Shown: piece by piece, positions 9,140-17,579 of the stretch
Position numbering within the stretch: position 1 is the stretch's first letter
How the letters are laid out: each line of letters starts with the position of its first letter
Source of the DNA: Flavobacterium sp. JAS
Lineage (GTDB): Bacteria; Bacteroidota; Bacteroidia; Flavobacteriales; Flavobacteriaceae
DNA: 64,000 nt
Assembly: GCF_020991455.1 (NCBI RefSeq)
Contig: NZ_JAJMOX010000004.1
Location: forward strand, 186,001-250,000
Direction of reading: 5' to 3'
Notes under the pieces: model-generated
What the model saw: the letters and a program-made list of their open reading frames with translations, nothing else
The model's database searches: none
What the model was told of the DNA's origin: nothing
Program-made: the position numbers and the translations under genes

Positions 9140-9553
9140 ATGTTTGATAAAGTCAAAAAAAACGGAACAGAACTCTTAGGAAAAACAAATAGAATAGTAG
9201 AAGGAACCTCAATTGTTGGTGATATCGTTTCAAAAGCAGATTTTAGATTAGACGGAGAATTGATTGGAAATTTTACTTCGCAAGGAAAATTGGTTATTGG
9301 AGCATTAGGAATTATAAAAGGAGAAATCGTTTGTAATAATGCTGATATTGAAGGAGAATTTCAAGGAAAAATAAAAGTACTGGAAGTTCTTAATATAAAA
9401 GCAACAGCTCGTATTCATGGAGAAGTTGCAGTTGGAAAATTATCTATCGAACCAGGAGCAGAGTTTACAGCAACCTGTGCGATGATAACACCTACCACTA
9501 AAGAAGTTACATTAAAAGATGGAAAAGGAGCCGAAGAAAAACTCAAACAATAA
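9140..9553 (+). CDS. Bactofilin (polymer-forming cytoskeletal protein)
   Basis: A 137-residue protein with a central right-handed beta-helix built from glycine-rich repeats such as GELIGNFTSQGKLVIG and GEFQGKIKVLE, flanked by short disordered tails. Bactofilins self-assemble into cytoskeletal filaments and scaffold envelope proteins. The gene begins 2 bases after sprE, and its last 35 bases overlap the start of the AtpZ-like gene, so it belongs to a run joining sprE to the ATP synthase operon. The role beside sprE is not known. Confidence 0.88.
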   Translation: MFDKVKKNGTELLGKTNRIVEGTSIVGDIVSKADFRLDGELIGNFTSQGKLVIGALGIIKGEIVCNNADIEGEFQGKIKVLEVLNIKATARIHGEVAVGKLSIEPGAEFTATCAMITPTTKEVTLKDGKGAEEKLKQ

Positions 9554-9740
9554 ATGGCTAGTATTTGTTAATATTCCCATTCAAATGGGAGTCATTATTT
9601 TTATATTTTCCTATCTGGGAGTTAAGCTAGATCAGAAGTATTCGAATGGTGGTTCTTTGTGGACAATTATTTTTTCTTTATTTTCGGTTTTTTTAGCACT
9701 TTATAATGTTTTAAGACAAGTAAAAAATTTGAATAAATAA
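9519..9740 (+). CDS. AtpZ/AtpI family small membrane protein
   Basis: A 73-residue protein with two membrane segments (about residues 16-33 and 46-65) and a KLDQKY link between them, the pattern of the F0F1-ATPase-associated AtpZ/AtpI family. Such proteins help assemble the c-ring or carry Mg2+/Ca2+. The ATG at 9519 lies 35 bases inside the bactofilin gene in another frame. The ATG just after the bactofilin stop is out of frame, so the overlap is real. It shares its last base with the next gene's ATG (TAATG), suggesting translational coupling. Confidence 0.8.
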   Translation: MEKEPKKNSNNKWLVFVNIPIQMGVIIFIFSYLGVKLDQKYSNGGSLWTIIFSLFSVFLALYNVLRQVKNLNK

Positions 9741-10123
9741 TGAACAAAACTACCGATTTTCTAAAGTATTTCCTTCCTTTCTCTATTGTATTATTTGTTG
9801 CGCAATATTTTGCCATGCAATTCCTATCAGATAAATTTGTCTTCTTGTACTCAGCATGGAGTATTTATTTATTTAATATTGTAGCAACATTTTTGGTATA
9901 TCTCTTTTTGATTTTTGTACATAAGAATTTTGCAAATTATACAGGATTTGCTTTTCTTGGCGCAAGCTTTATTAGAATGATGGCTGCTATCGTTTTTTTA
10001 ATTCCTTTGATAAAAGCACATGTTAAAAATCCGATTGTTGACATTAGTACATTTTTTATCCCTTATTTTTTATTTTTACTTTTCGAAACATATTTCACAA
10101 TTCGCTTAATAAACAAAGGTTAA
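9740..10123 (+). CDS. ATP synthase-linked membrane protein (AtpI-like)
   Basis: A 127-residue protein with four membrane segments (about residues 12-30, 40-60, 72-92 and 101-122). Size, topology and position between the AtpZ-like gene and atpB are typical of the second AtpI-like protein in Bacteroidota atp operons. No catalytic motif is visible, so the assignment rests on topology and context. It starts on the A of the previous gene's TAATG. Confidence 0.7.
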   Translation: MNKTTDFLKYFLPFSIVLFVAQYFAMQFLSDKFVFLYSAWSIYLFNIVATFLVYLFLIFVHKNFANYTGFAFLGASFIRMMAAIVFLIPLIKAHVKNPIVDISTFFIPYFLFLLFETYFTIRLINKG

Positions 10124-10208
10124 TTGCTTTATTAACAGTAAGATTGCGTATAAAAAACTTAAATATTAAAAATTACACCCATAAATTTTCAATTTTCAAT
10201 TTTAAATG

Positions 10209-10216
10209 TACCTTTG
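10209..10216 (+). promoter_or_regulatory. -7 promoter element (TACCTTTG) before atpB
   Basis: TACCTTTG matches TAnnTTTG and lies 41 bases before the ATG at 10258. It sits inside the 5' extension of the atpB frame, which argues that the TTG at 10144 is not the start. It would give atpB onward its own transcript besides read-through from upstream. Confidence 0.6.
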
Positions 10217-10257
10217 CAAAAAATTTTTGGAACCTAAAATTAGATACAGATTTAATA

Positions 10258-11433
10258 ATGATAATTTCAAATAAACCAGTCCAGTACTTATTAGTTACCT
10301 TATTAGCACTTACTTCGTCGACAAATTTTGCTTCAACTCCTGTTGATAGTGTTTCTGTGAAACATGAAACAGTTGAGACAGTAGAAGGAAATCATGGAGA
10401 AGCAAGCGCTCATGGAGGAAATGTTGGTCACAAGATCGAAGAAGAATTTAACGCTAGTGAGTTGATTAATTCACATATTGGAGATTCGCATGATTTTCAT
10501 ATCGCTGATTGGGATGGGCATCCAATTTCTTTTAGTCTTCCAGTTATCTTATGGACGAATAACGGATTGGAGATTTTTTCATCTGCAAAATTTCACCACG
10601 ATAATTCAGGTGAACATATAGTTGATATTAACGGTGAGAAATTAGTTCGTTATAAAGAAGTAATTTTTTATGCAGATAAATTTGAAACAATGACGGCTGA
10701 TCAGAAAAACACTGGTGCTTTTGCTTTCGATGCAAGACCTTTAGATTTTTCTATCACTAAGAATGTTTTTTCTATGTTGATGTCTGCAATTATTTTGTTC
10801 TTCTTATTTCTTGCAGTAGCAAGGTCTTATAAGAAAAACGAAAAAGCACCAACAGGATTAGCTGGATTCTTAGAACCGCTGGTTACTTATGTTAGAGACG
10901 AAATTGCTGTTCCAAATATTGGTACAAAAAAGGCTGGAAAATATATGCCATACCTTTTGACAATCTTTTTCTTCATTTGGATTAATAATCTTATTGGATT
11001 AATTCCTTTCTTCCCATTCAGTTCTAACTTAACAGGTAATATCTACTTTACATTTGTAATGGCATTTATCACTTTCATCGTTACAACTTTAAGTGGAAAC
11101 AAATCTTACTGGGGACATATTTTCAACACACCAGGAGTTCCTGTGTGGTTGGCTCCAATCATGATTCCTGTAGAAATTATCGGAATGCTTACTAAACCAT
11201 TTGCATTAATGATTCGTTTATTTGCAAACATTACTGCAGGGCACATTATCATTTTGAGTTTAGTTTCTTTAATCTTCATTTTCAAAAGTATTGCTGTAGG
11301 ACCAGTTGCCGGAGCATTCGTATTGTTCATGAGTGTATTAGAAATGTTGGTTGCTGCTTTGCAAGCGTATGTATTTACTTTGCTTTCAGCATTATTTATT
11401 GGTCAGGCTGTTGAAGAGCACGATCATCATTAA
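10258..11433 (+). CDS. atpB: F0F1 ATP synthase subunit a
   Basis: A 391-residue proton-channel subunit. It has an N-terminal signal peptide (MIISNKPVQYLLVTLLALTS) and an unusually long His-rich periplasmic N-terminal region, as in other Bacteroidota AtpB. The C-terminal half holds the membrane bundle with the essential arginine in ALMIRLFANITAGH. It forms the proton half-channels against the c-ring. The open frame extends upstream to TTG 10144, but the promoter box at 10209 and the signal peptide support ATG 10258. The subunit c gene follows after 40 bases. Confidence 0.95.
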   Translation: MIISNKPVQYLLVTLLALTSSTNFASTPVDSVSVKHETVETVEGNHGEASAHGGNVGHKIEEEFNASELINSHIGDSHDFHIADWDGHPISFSLPVILWTNNGLEIFSSAKFHHDNSGEHIVDINGEKLVRYKEVIFYADKFETMTADQKNTGAFAFDARPLDFSITKNVFSMLMSAIILFFLFLAVARSYKKNEKAPTGLAGFLEPLVTYVRDEIAVPNIGTKKAGKYMPYLLTIFFFIWINNLIGLIPFFPFSSNLTGNIYFTFVMAFITFIVTTLSGNKSYWGHIFNTPGVPVWLAPIMIPVEIIGMLTKPFALMIRLFANITAGHIIILSLVSLIFIFKSIAVGPVAGAFVLFMSVLEMLVAALQAYVFTLLSALFIGQAVEEHDHH

Positions 11434-11455
11434 TTAGAGTTTTATTAATTATTAA

Positions 11456-11677
<222 letters not shown>

Positions 11678-11687
11678 TTAAAAAATT

Positions 11688-11723
11688 AAACTTCCTGTAG
11701 CGGTTGGCTTCAGGAAGTTTTTT
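11688..11723 (+). terminator. Terminator-like hairpin between atpE and atpF (probable attenuator)
   Basis: Arms AAACTTCCTG (11688-11697) and CAGGAAGTTT (11711-11720) are perfect complements, the loop has a further AGC/GCT pairing, and a T6 tract follows. It has the shape of a rho-independent terminator inside an essential operon, so partial termination is likely. Confidence 0.7.
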
Positions 11724-11760
11724 CAAAAAAACGACAAACAAAATTTAAATATATACTGTT

Positions 11761-12252
11761 ATGCAATTAACTTCACCAGAAAGTTTAATTTTTTGGACAA
11801 CAATTATCTTTATTGTTTTCTTCATTCTTTTGGCAAAATTTGCTTGGAAACCGATATTAGGAGCTGTAAAAAGCCGTGAGGAATCTATCAACAATGCTTT
11901 AGCATCTGCAGAAGCAGCACGTTTAGAAATGCAGAATTTAACTGCAGACAATGAGCGTATCTTGAAAGAAGCTCGTGCAGAACGTGATGCAATGTTAAAA
12001 GAAGCTCGTGAAATGAAAGAGCAAATGATAGCTGATTCTAAAAATGAAGCACAAGAGCAAGGTCAAAAATTGATTGCTCAAGCTAAATTGGCAATAGAAA
12101 ATGAAAAAAATGCTGCTATGGCTGAATTGAAATCACAAGTTTCAACTTTATCATTAAGCATTGCTGAAAAATTATTGAAAGAAGAATTATCTAACAAAGA
12201 ATCTCAAACTAAATTAGTGGAGAAATTGTTAGGTGACGTAAAGTTAAACTAA
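11761..12252 (+). CDS. atpF: F0F1 ATP synthase subunit b
   Basis: A 163-residue peripheral-stalk subunit with one N-terminal membrane helix (about residues 9-28, LIFWTTIIFIVFFILLAKFAW) and a long charged coiled coil rich in A, E and K. It links the membrane sector to subunit delta and the alpha3beta3 head. The ATG at 11761 is 38 bases after the attenuator-like hairpin; subunit delta follows after 4 bases. Confidence 0.95.
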   Translation: MQLTSPESLIFWTTIIFIVFFILLAKFAWKPILGAVKSREESINNALASAEAARLEMQNLTADNERILKEARAERDAMLKEAREMKEQMIADSKNEAQEQGQKLIAQAKLAIENEKNAAMAELKSQVSTLSLSIAEKLLKEELSNKESQTKLVEKLLGDVKLN

Positions 12253-12256
12253 GATT

Positions 12257-12787
12257 ATGGCAAGTACAAGAGCAGCAATTCGTTATGCACAAGCAATTCT
12301 GGACTTAGCAAACTCTAAAGGTGTTGCCGAAGCTGTCAGTAACGATATGAAATCAATTGCTTCAACAATTGGTTCCAATATAGAATTGAGTACCTTTATC
12401 CAAAGCCCAACTAAAGTTGAAGTTAAAGAAAGTGCTCTTTTAGAAGTTTTCGCAAATGTAAATGGTGTAACTAAAGGGTTATTTCATTTATTGTTCGAAA
12501 ATAAAAGATTTGAAATTCTTGAGGCAATAGCTCTTGAATACAATAAATTATTTGATCAAAGTAATGGTGTTGAAGTAGCGAAAGTTACAACAGCAATTCC
12601 TATGGACGCTGCTTTAGAAGCTAAAGTTTTGGCTAAAATTGCAACTTTATCAGATAAAAAAATAACAATAGAAAATATAGTAGATCCGTCAATTATTGGA
12701 GGATTTATTTTAAGAATAGGTGATCAACAATACAATGCTTCTGTTGCAAACAGATTGCAGGTATTAAAAAGAGAGTTAAGTAATTAG
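12257..12787 (+). CDS. atpH: F0F1 ATP synthase subunit delta
   Basis: A 176-residue OSCP/delta subunit. The N-terminal helical domain begins with RAAIRYAQAILDLA and the C-terminal part carries the family signature IVDPSIIGGFILRIGDQQYNAS. It caps the F1 head and binds subunit b. It lies 4 bases after atpF and 39 bases before atpA, consistent with the standard F-H-A-G order. Confidence 0.95.
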   Translation: MASTRAAIRYAQAILDLANSKGVAEAVSNDMKSIASTIGSNIELSTFIQSPTKVEVKESALLEVFANVNGVTKGLFHLLFENKRFEILEAIALEYNKLFDQSNGVEVAKVTTAIPMDAALEAKVLAKIATLSDKKITIENIVDPSIIGGFILRIGDQQYNASVANRLQVLKRELSN

Positions 12788-12826
12788 TTTTATTACACAT
12801 AAAAGTGTCTAAATTATAAATTTAAG

Positions 12827-14404
12827 ATGGCGGAAATCAAACCTGCTGAAATTTCAGCAATATTAAGAAAGCAAGTAGAAGGTTTTGAATCTGGTGCTAC
12901 GCTAGAGGAGGTAGGAACGGTACTTCAAGTTGGAGACGGTATTGCTCGTATTTACGGGCTATCTAATGTACAATATGGTGAGTTAGTTGAATTTGACAAC
13001 GGACTTGAAGCTATTGTATTGAACCTTGAAGAAGATAATGTTGGTGTGGTACTTTTAGGACCATCAACAGGAATCAAAGAAGGATCAACAGCAAAAAGAA
13101 CACAACGTATTGCTTCTCTTAAAGTAGGTGAGCAAATGGTAGGACGTGTAGTTAACACTCTTGGTTTTCCAATTGATGGAAAAGGACCAATTGGTGGAGA
13201 TTTATACGAGATGCCTCTAGAAAGAAAAGCTCCTGGAGTTATTTTCCGTCAACCGGTAACTGAACCATTACAAACAGGTATTAAAGCTGTTGATGCTATG
13301 ATCCCAGTTGGTCGTGGACAACGTGAGCTTGTTATTGGTGACCGTCAAACAGGTAAATCAACTGTTTGTATCGATACAATCTTAAATCAAAAAGAATTTT
13401 ACGATGCAGGAAAACCTGTATTCTGTATATATGTTGCAATTGGGCAAAAAGCTTCAACTGTAGCAGGAATTGCTAAAATGTTAGAAGAAAAAGGTGCAAT
13501 GGCTTATACAGTTATTGTTGCAGCTAATGCTTCTGATCCAGCTCCAATGCAAGTTTATGCTCCTTTCGCAGGTGCTGCAATTGGAGAATATTTTAGAGAT
13601 TCAGGTCGTCCGGCTTTAATTGTTTATGATGATTTATCTAAACAAGCTGTTGCTTACCGTGAGGTTTCTCTTTTATTAAGAAGACCACCGGGACGTGAGG
13701 CATATCCTGGAGACGTTTTCTACTTACACTCTCGTTTATTAGAGCGTGCATGTAAAGTAATTGCAGATAATGGAATTGCTAAAAACATGAACGATTTACC
13801 AGATTCTATTAAGTCTATCGTAAAAGGTGGTGGTTCATTGACTGCTTTACCAATTATCGAAACTCAGGCTGGTGACGTTTCTGCATACATCCCAACAAAC
13901 GTAATTTCGATTACAGATGGTCAGATTTTCCTTGATGGAGATTTGTTCAACTCTGGAGTTCGTCCTGCGATCAACGTAGGTATTTCTGTATCTCGTGTTG
14001 GAGGTAATGCTCAGATTAAATCTATGAAAAAAGTTTCTGGAACTTTAAAATTAGACCAAGCTCAATTCCGTGAATTAGAAGCTTTTGCTAAATTTGGTTC
14101 TGACTTAGATTCAGTTACTTTAAACGTAATTGAAAAAGGAAAAAGAAACGTTGAGATCTTGAAACAAGGTTTGAACGATCCTTATCCAGTAGAAAATCAA
14201 GTAGCTATTATTTATGCAGGTTCTAAAAACTTATTGAAAAGTGTTCCTGTAAATAAAGTAAAAGAATTTGAAGCTGATTTCTTAGCTTACTTAAACAGCA
14301 AACATAAAGATACGCTTAACGCGTTGAAAGCTGGTAAGTTAGATGACAACATTACAGATGTTATCGAAAAAGCAGCAAAAGAAATTTCAGCAAAATATAT
14401 CTAA
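12827..14404 (+). CDS. atpA: F0F1 ATP synthase subunit alpha
   Basis: A 525-residue subunit of the F1 head. The P-loop is GDRQTGKST, followed by the conserved [15 protein letters not shown] and the ATP synthase alpha/beta signature [13 protein letters not shown]. Full length, in its usual place between delta and gamma. The catalytic partner beta (atpD) is not in the window. Confidence 0.97.
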   Translation: MAEIKPAEISAILRKQVEGFESGATLEEVGTVLQVGDGIARIYGLSNVQYGELVEFDNGLEAIVLNLEEDNVGVVLLGPSTGIKEGSTAKRTQRIASLKVGEQMVGRVVNTLGFPIDGKGPIGGDLYEMPLERKAPGVIFRQPVTEPLQTGIKAVDAMIPVGRGQRELVIGDRQTGKSTVCIDTILNQKEFYDAGKPVFCIYVAIGQKASTVAGIAKMLEEKGAMAYTVIVAANASDPAPMQVYAPFAGAAIGEYFRDSGRPALIVYDDLSKQAVAYREVSLLLRRPPGREAYPGDVFYLHSRLLERACKVIADNGIAKNMNDLPDSIKSIVKGGGSLTALPIIETQAGDVSAYIPTNVISITDGQIFLDGDLFNSGVRPAINVGISVSRVGGNAQIKSMKKVSGTLKLDQAQFRELEAFAKFGSDLDSVTLNVIEKGKRNVEILKQGLNDPYPVENQVAIIYAGSKNLLKSVPVNKVKEFEADFLAYLNSKHKDTLNALKAGKLDDNITDVIEKAAKEISAKYI

Positions 14405-14420
14405 TTAGATAATTCGTTAA

Positions 14421-14464
14421 TTAGATAATTAGAAAATATCTCAGGAGACTTTCTAATTATCTAA
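14421..14464. repeat. Perfect inverted repeat, 15-bp arms, in the atpA-atpG spacer
   Basis: TTAGATAATTAGAAA (14421-14435) and its complement (14450-14464) enclose a 14-base loop. There is no T tract directly after, so it is more like a dispersed palindrome than a terminator. The string AATTAGATAATTAG also occurs at 5651-5664. Confidence 0.65.
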
Positions 14465-14495
14465 TTTTCAAATTGTCACATTTTTTAATCGACAA

Positions 14496-15356
14496 ATGGC
14501 AAATTTAAAGGAAATCCGTAATAGAATTACTTCCGTTTCATCGACGATGCAAATTACATCGGCTATGAAAATGGTTTCTGCAGCAAAGCTTAAGAAAGCA
14601 CAAGATGCAATCACTGCGATGCGCCCTTATGCCGAGAAATTAACGGAGTTGTTGCAAAATCTTTCTGCTACACTTGATGGTGAAGTTGGAGGTGATTATA
14701 CAACACAACGTGAAGTAAAAAAAGTATTGCTTGTTGCTATAACTTCAAACAGAGGTTTATGTGGAGCATTCAATTCAAATGTTATTAAAGAAGTTAAAAA
14801 CCGTTCTGCTTTTTACGCAGGAAAACAAGTTGATGTTTTTCCTATTGGTAAAAAAGGAAATGATGTACTAAGTAAAACTTTTAAAGTTCACGGTCATCAT
14901 AATGCAATTTTTGATCATTTAACTTTTGATAATGTTGCTGGAATTGCTGATAATCTAACAGAGAAATTTTTGTCTGGAGAATACGACAGAATTGAATTGG
15001 TTTACAATCAATTTAAAAATGCTGCGACTCAAATTGTTCAAACAGAGCAGTTTTTACCATTAGCACCAATTAAATCTGATGCACCGGTTTCTGGTGGAGA
15101 TTATATTTTCGAACCTTCAAAAGAAGAAATTGTGTTGACTTTGATTCCAAAATCATTGAAAACTCAATTATACAAAGGTATTCGTGATTCATTTGCTTCA
15201 GAACATGGAGCACGTATGACAGCAATGCATAAAGCAACTGACAACGCAACTGAATTGAGAAACCAATTGAAATTGACTTATAATAAAGCACGTCAGGCAG
15301 CTATTACAAACGAGATTCTTGAAATCGTTGGTGGAGCAGAGGCTTTGAACGGATAA
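14496..15356 (+). CDS. atpG: F0F1 ATP synthase subunit gamma
   Basis: A 286-residue central-stalk subunit. The N-terminal MANLKEIRNRITSVSSTMQI and the C-terminal segment ELRNQLKLTYNKARQAAITNEILEIVGGAEA are the coiled-coil signatures of the family. It rotates inside the head. The gene is the last of the operon and ends in a strong hairpin terminator; atpD and atpC do not follow. Confidence 0.97.
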   Translation: MANLKEIRNRITSVSSTMQITSAMKMVSAAKLKKAQDAITAMRPYAEKLTELLQNLSATLDGEVGGDYTTQREVKKVLLVAITSNRGLCGAFNSNVIKEVKNRSAFYAGKQVDVFPIGKKGNDVLSKTFKVHGHHNAIFDHLTFDNVAGIADNLTEKFLSGEYDRIELVYNQFKNAATQIVQTEQFLPLAPIKSDAPVSGGDYIFEPSKEEIVLTLIPKSLKTQLYKGIRDSFASEHGARMTAMHKATDNATELRNQLKLTYNKARQAAITNEILEIVGGAEALNG

Positions 15357-15376
15357 AATAATTTTTTTTAAAATTT

Positions 15377-15410
15377 AAAAAGAGCTAACATTAATTTGTT
15401 AGCTCTTTTT
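15377..15410 (+). terminator. Rho-independent terminator of the atp operon
   Basis: Arms 15377-15390 and 15397-15410 (core GAGCTAACA / TGTTAGCTC) pair perfectly over 14 bases with a 6-base loop and T-rich 3' arm. It lies 20 bases after atpG. Confidence 0.85.
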
Positions 15411-15752
15411 TTATGCTAATTGTTGAATAAAAAACAGTGATGATTTTGTTTAATTTTCTCTAATTCTGAAACTTAAGTTAATTCTTACTTTTAACTATTG
15501 TTTATACTAATATTGATTTTTTATTAAGTATTTTTGGAGGCTATTTTTAATTTGTTTTTTTAAAATGGAACAGAAAAAAGTAGGAATTTTTTCAAACATA
15601 AATTAATGTAAATAGACCTGATAATAAATTAGTTACATTATATTTTGAAAAAAGTATATATTTATACTTTTAAAATTAGTAACTTTTTAACACTTTCTGC
15701 GTATAACATTTAACAACCAAAAAGTTATTAAAAAATAGATCACCTACAAACG
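15411..15752. other. Intergenic region before the six-gene cassette; no gene seen
   Basis: About 340 bases of very AT-rich sequence. No plausible frame, tRNA or clear palindrome is visible. It should contain the promoter for the gene at 15753, but no exact TAnnTTTG was found; TATATTTTG near 15640 has one base too many between the conserved parts. Regulation of the cassette therefore cannot be read from the sequence. Confidence 0.5.
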
Positions 15753-16430
15753 ATGACAAAAGAAAGTTTTAATTGGAAGAGTCTTTTCATTAATGACGAG
15801 ACAGATAATTCAGAGGGCAAAGCGACAACCCAGCAATCAACGCCCATTTTACCAACCACAGAAAATAAATTTCCGAATCAAGCTACAGAATCATTTCCAA
15901 CAAATGCATTGACAAACCCTTTTCTAAACGAAATTTTTGAAGTTTACGATAAAGGTTTTGAGTCATTGAATGAGCCAGGTTTTGATTTTTTCGAGCTTTA
16001 TAAATCTGTTATGGCAGTTGGAGTTACAAATCCGCAAAGTTATCAGATGGCTTTTGCAATGGGAAAATCAATTAAATCTGATTTGACTAAAGAATTTCTT
16101 TTGCAAAAAGGGAGCTTTTATATTGCCGAAATTGAAAAAGTTTATACTAAATACGATACTATTGGTAAAAACAAAAAAGCCGAATTAGACAATACCATTA
16201 CCAAAGAAAAGTATAATCTATCGAAAAGTATTTCTGATTTGGAAGCCAAAATTATTGAACTTCAAAAGGAATTAGAAGCTAAAAAAATAGAACTTCAAAA
16301 AATTGATCCTGTTAATATGGAGCAGCTTTCAGAAATTCAATTGAAAATGGAAGCGAATAATTTAGCAAAACAAAAAATATCAACCTCAATCAATACTGTA
16401 ATAACAGGAATAAATCAATACCTACAATAA
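15753..16430 (+). CDS. Cassette protein 1: soluble coiled-coil protein of unknown function
   Basis: I do not recognise this 225-residue protein. Residues 1-55 are polar and probably disordered (many N, T, P, Q). Residues 60-125 look helical and aromatic (FFELYKSVMAVG, SYQMAFAMGKS). Residues 140-215 form a charged coiled coil (SISDLEAKIIELQKELEAKK). There is no signal peptide or membrane segment, so it should be cytoplasmic. It is first in a six-gene run, and its stop codon overlaps the next gene's start by one base (TAATG), which points to coupled synthesis with the membrane coiled-coil protein, a possible partner. Confidence 0.8.
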   Translation: MTKESFNWKSLFINDETDNSEGKATTQQSTPILPTTENKFPNQATESFPTNALTNPFLNEIFEVYDKGFESLNEPGFDFFELYKSVMAVGVTNPQSYQMAFAMGKSIKSDLTKEFLLQKGSFYIAEIEKVYTKYDTIGKNKKAELDNTITKEKYNLSKSISDLEAKIIELQKELEAKKIELQKIDPVNMEQLSEIQLKMEANNLAKQKISTSINTVITGINQYLQ

Positions 16431-17551
16431 TGGATAAATTCGAACAAGAAAGAAGCACTCTTTTAACGCTGCCAATACTTAAACATTTTGACGAGTCTAA
16501 AGGAGAAATTGCTTTAAAATCAGGTGCGCTTAAAAAAGGAGAGAAGTCATTATTTTTGGCTTTGGCATTAGGATTATTAGGAGTTGGAGGTTATTTAGTC
16601 TGGACTTATATTATTCCGCCATTATTTACAATGCTTGGACAGGCAATAGCCTTATCTGCAACGGGAGTATTTTTGGTTTTTTTAGTAATGATGGCTCCTG
16701 TTATAATGAAAGCGCTTCGTTTTGCAACAAAAAATCTTCATAAAGCATTAATTCAGAGCAATCCTTTTAATGAATTAGAAGAGCAAAAACAAAAAATGAT
16801 TAAAAACCGTGAAGTTTTTAAGAATACAAAAGCAAAGCTTAAAGGTCTTAAAAATGAAATGGAAATTGAAGCCAGCAAATCAGAAAAAGAAGCAAAAGAA
16901 TTTCAGGAAGATGTTTTGAGCTTACAACGACAGTCTGAAAAATTGAAATCTGCAATGGACGAGATGGTGAAACAAAACGGAGTTGCTGCAAAGGATACTG
17001 ATGAGTATGTAGCTCTGCAAAGTGAACTAGCCAGAAAGCTAAGCGATTCTCAAAGAGTTTCAACGCAATACGAACAAAGCAAAAGTTTTATTCAGAAATA
17101 TGGTGTTCGTGCAAATGTTTTAGGTAAAATGGATCGTAAACTAACTTTAGCCGGAACAGCTATTGATATCAAAATTGCTGATTTTGATGTTACAGTTAAG
17201 ATGCTTCAGAAAGAATATGAATTTGCTAAAAATGCAAAAGAGGCAACAGAAAGTGCAAAAAGTGCGATGATGTTTACTAAAGACTGGGAATTAGAATATG
17301 CTCTTGAAGTGGTTACATCTACTATTGCCTTGGATATTGCCAGAACTTCAGAAAACCTAATCGACATAGATGCATTAACTTCTAAATATTCTGTTGATAA
17401 TGATGAGCTTTATTCAAGATTAGATTCATTGGCAGATGAAATAAAAACGGGAGATAATACAATACCGGATTCGACTAAATATACAAGTCCAAATTATAAA
17501 ATGACCAAAGAAGATAAATTATCTAGCGGTGGTTTTGGAGATATTTTTTAA
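16430..17551 (+). CDS. Cassette protein 2: membrane-anchored coiled-coil protein of unknown function
   Basis: A 373-residue protein with two adjacent membrane segments (about residues 37-63 and 68-96). A long coiled coil rich in K, E and Q (about 115-235) and a helical C-terminal domain end in GGFGDIF. Topology suggests a hairpin in the inner membrane with the bulk in the cytoplasm. I see no enzyme motif. It loosely recalls stress-related coiled-coil proteins such as TelA in length and helix content, but no TelA signature is clear. Its start overlaps the stop of protein 1, and the SBP-OmpA gene follows after 28 bases. Confidence 0.8.
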   Translation: MDKFEQERSTLLTLPILKHFDESKGEIALKSGALKKGEKSLFLALALGLLGVGGYLVWTYIIPPLFTMLGQAIALSATGVFLVFLVMMAPVIMKALRFATKNLHKALIQSNPFNELEEQKQKMIKNREVFKNTKAKLKGLKNEMEIEASKSEKEAKEFQEDVLSLQRQSEKLKSAMDEMVKQNGVAAKDTDEYVALQSELARKLSDSQRVSTQYEQSKSFIQKYGVRANVLGKMDRKLTLAGTAIDIKIADFDVTVKMLQKEYEFAKNAKEATESAKSAMMFTKDWELEYALEVVTSTIALDIARTSENLIDIDALTSKYSVDNDELYSRLDSLADEIKTGDNTIPDSTKYTSPNYKMTKEDKLSSGGFGDIF

Positions 17552-17579
17552 TACAATTAAATTTAATTTTTAAATAAAA

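Noticed and set aside
10144..10257. N-terminal extension of AtpB from a TTG at 10144
   Set aside because: The -7 promoter box lies inside it, and the signal peptide begins at ATG 10258.
16430..17551. Assignment of cassette protein 2 to the TelA toxic-anion-resistance family
   Set aside because: Length and helix content are similar, but two membrane segments and lack of TelA signatures make the match too weak to claim.
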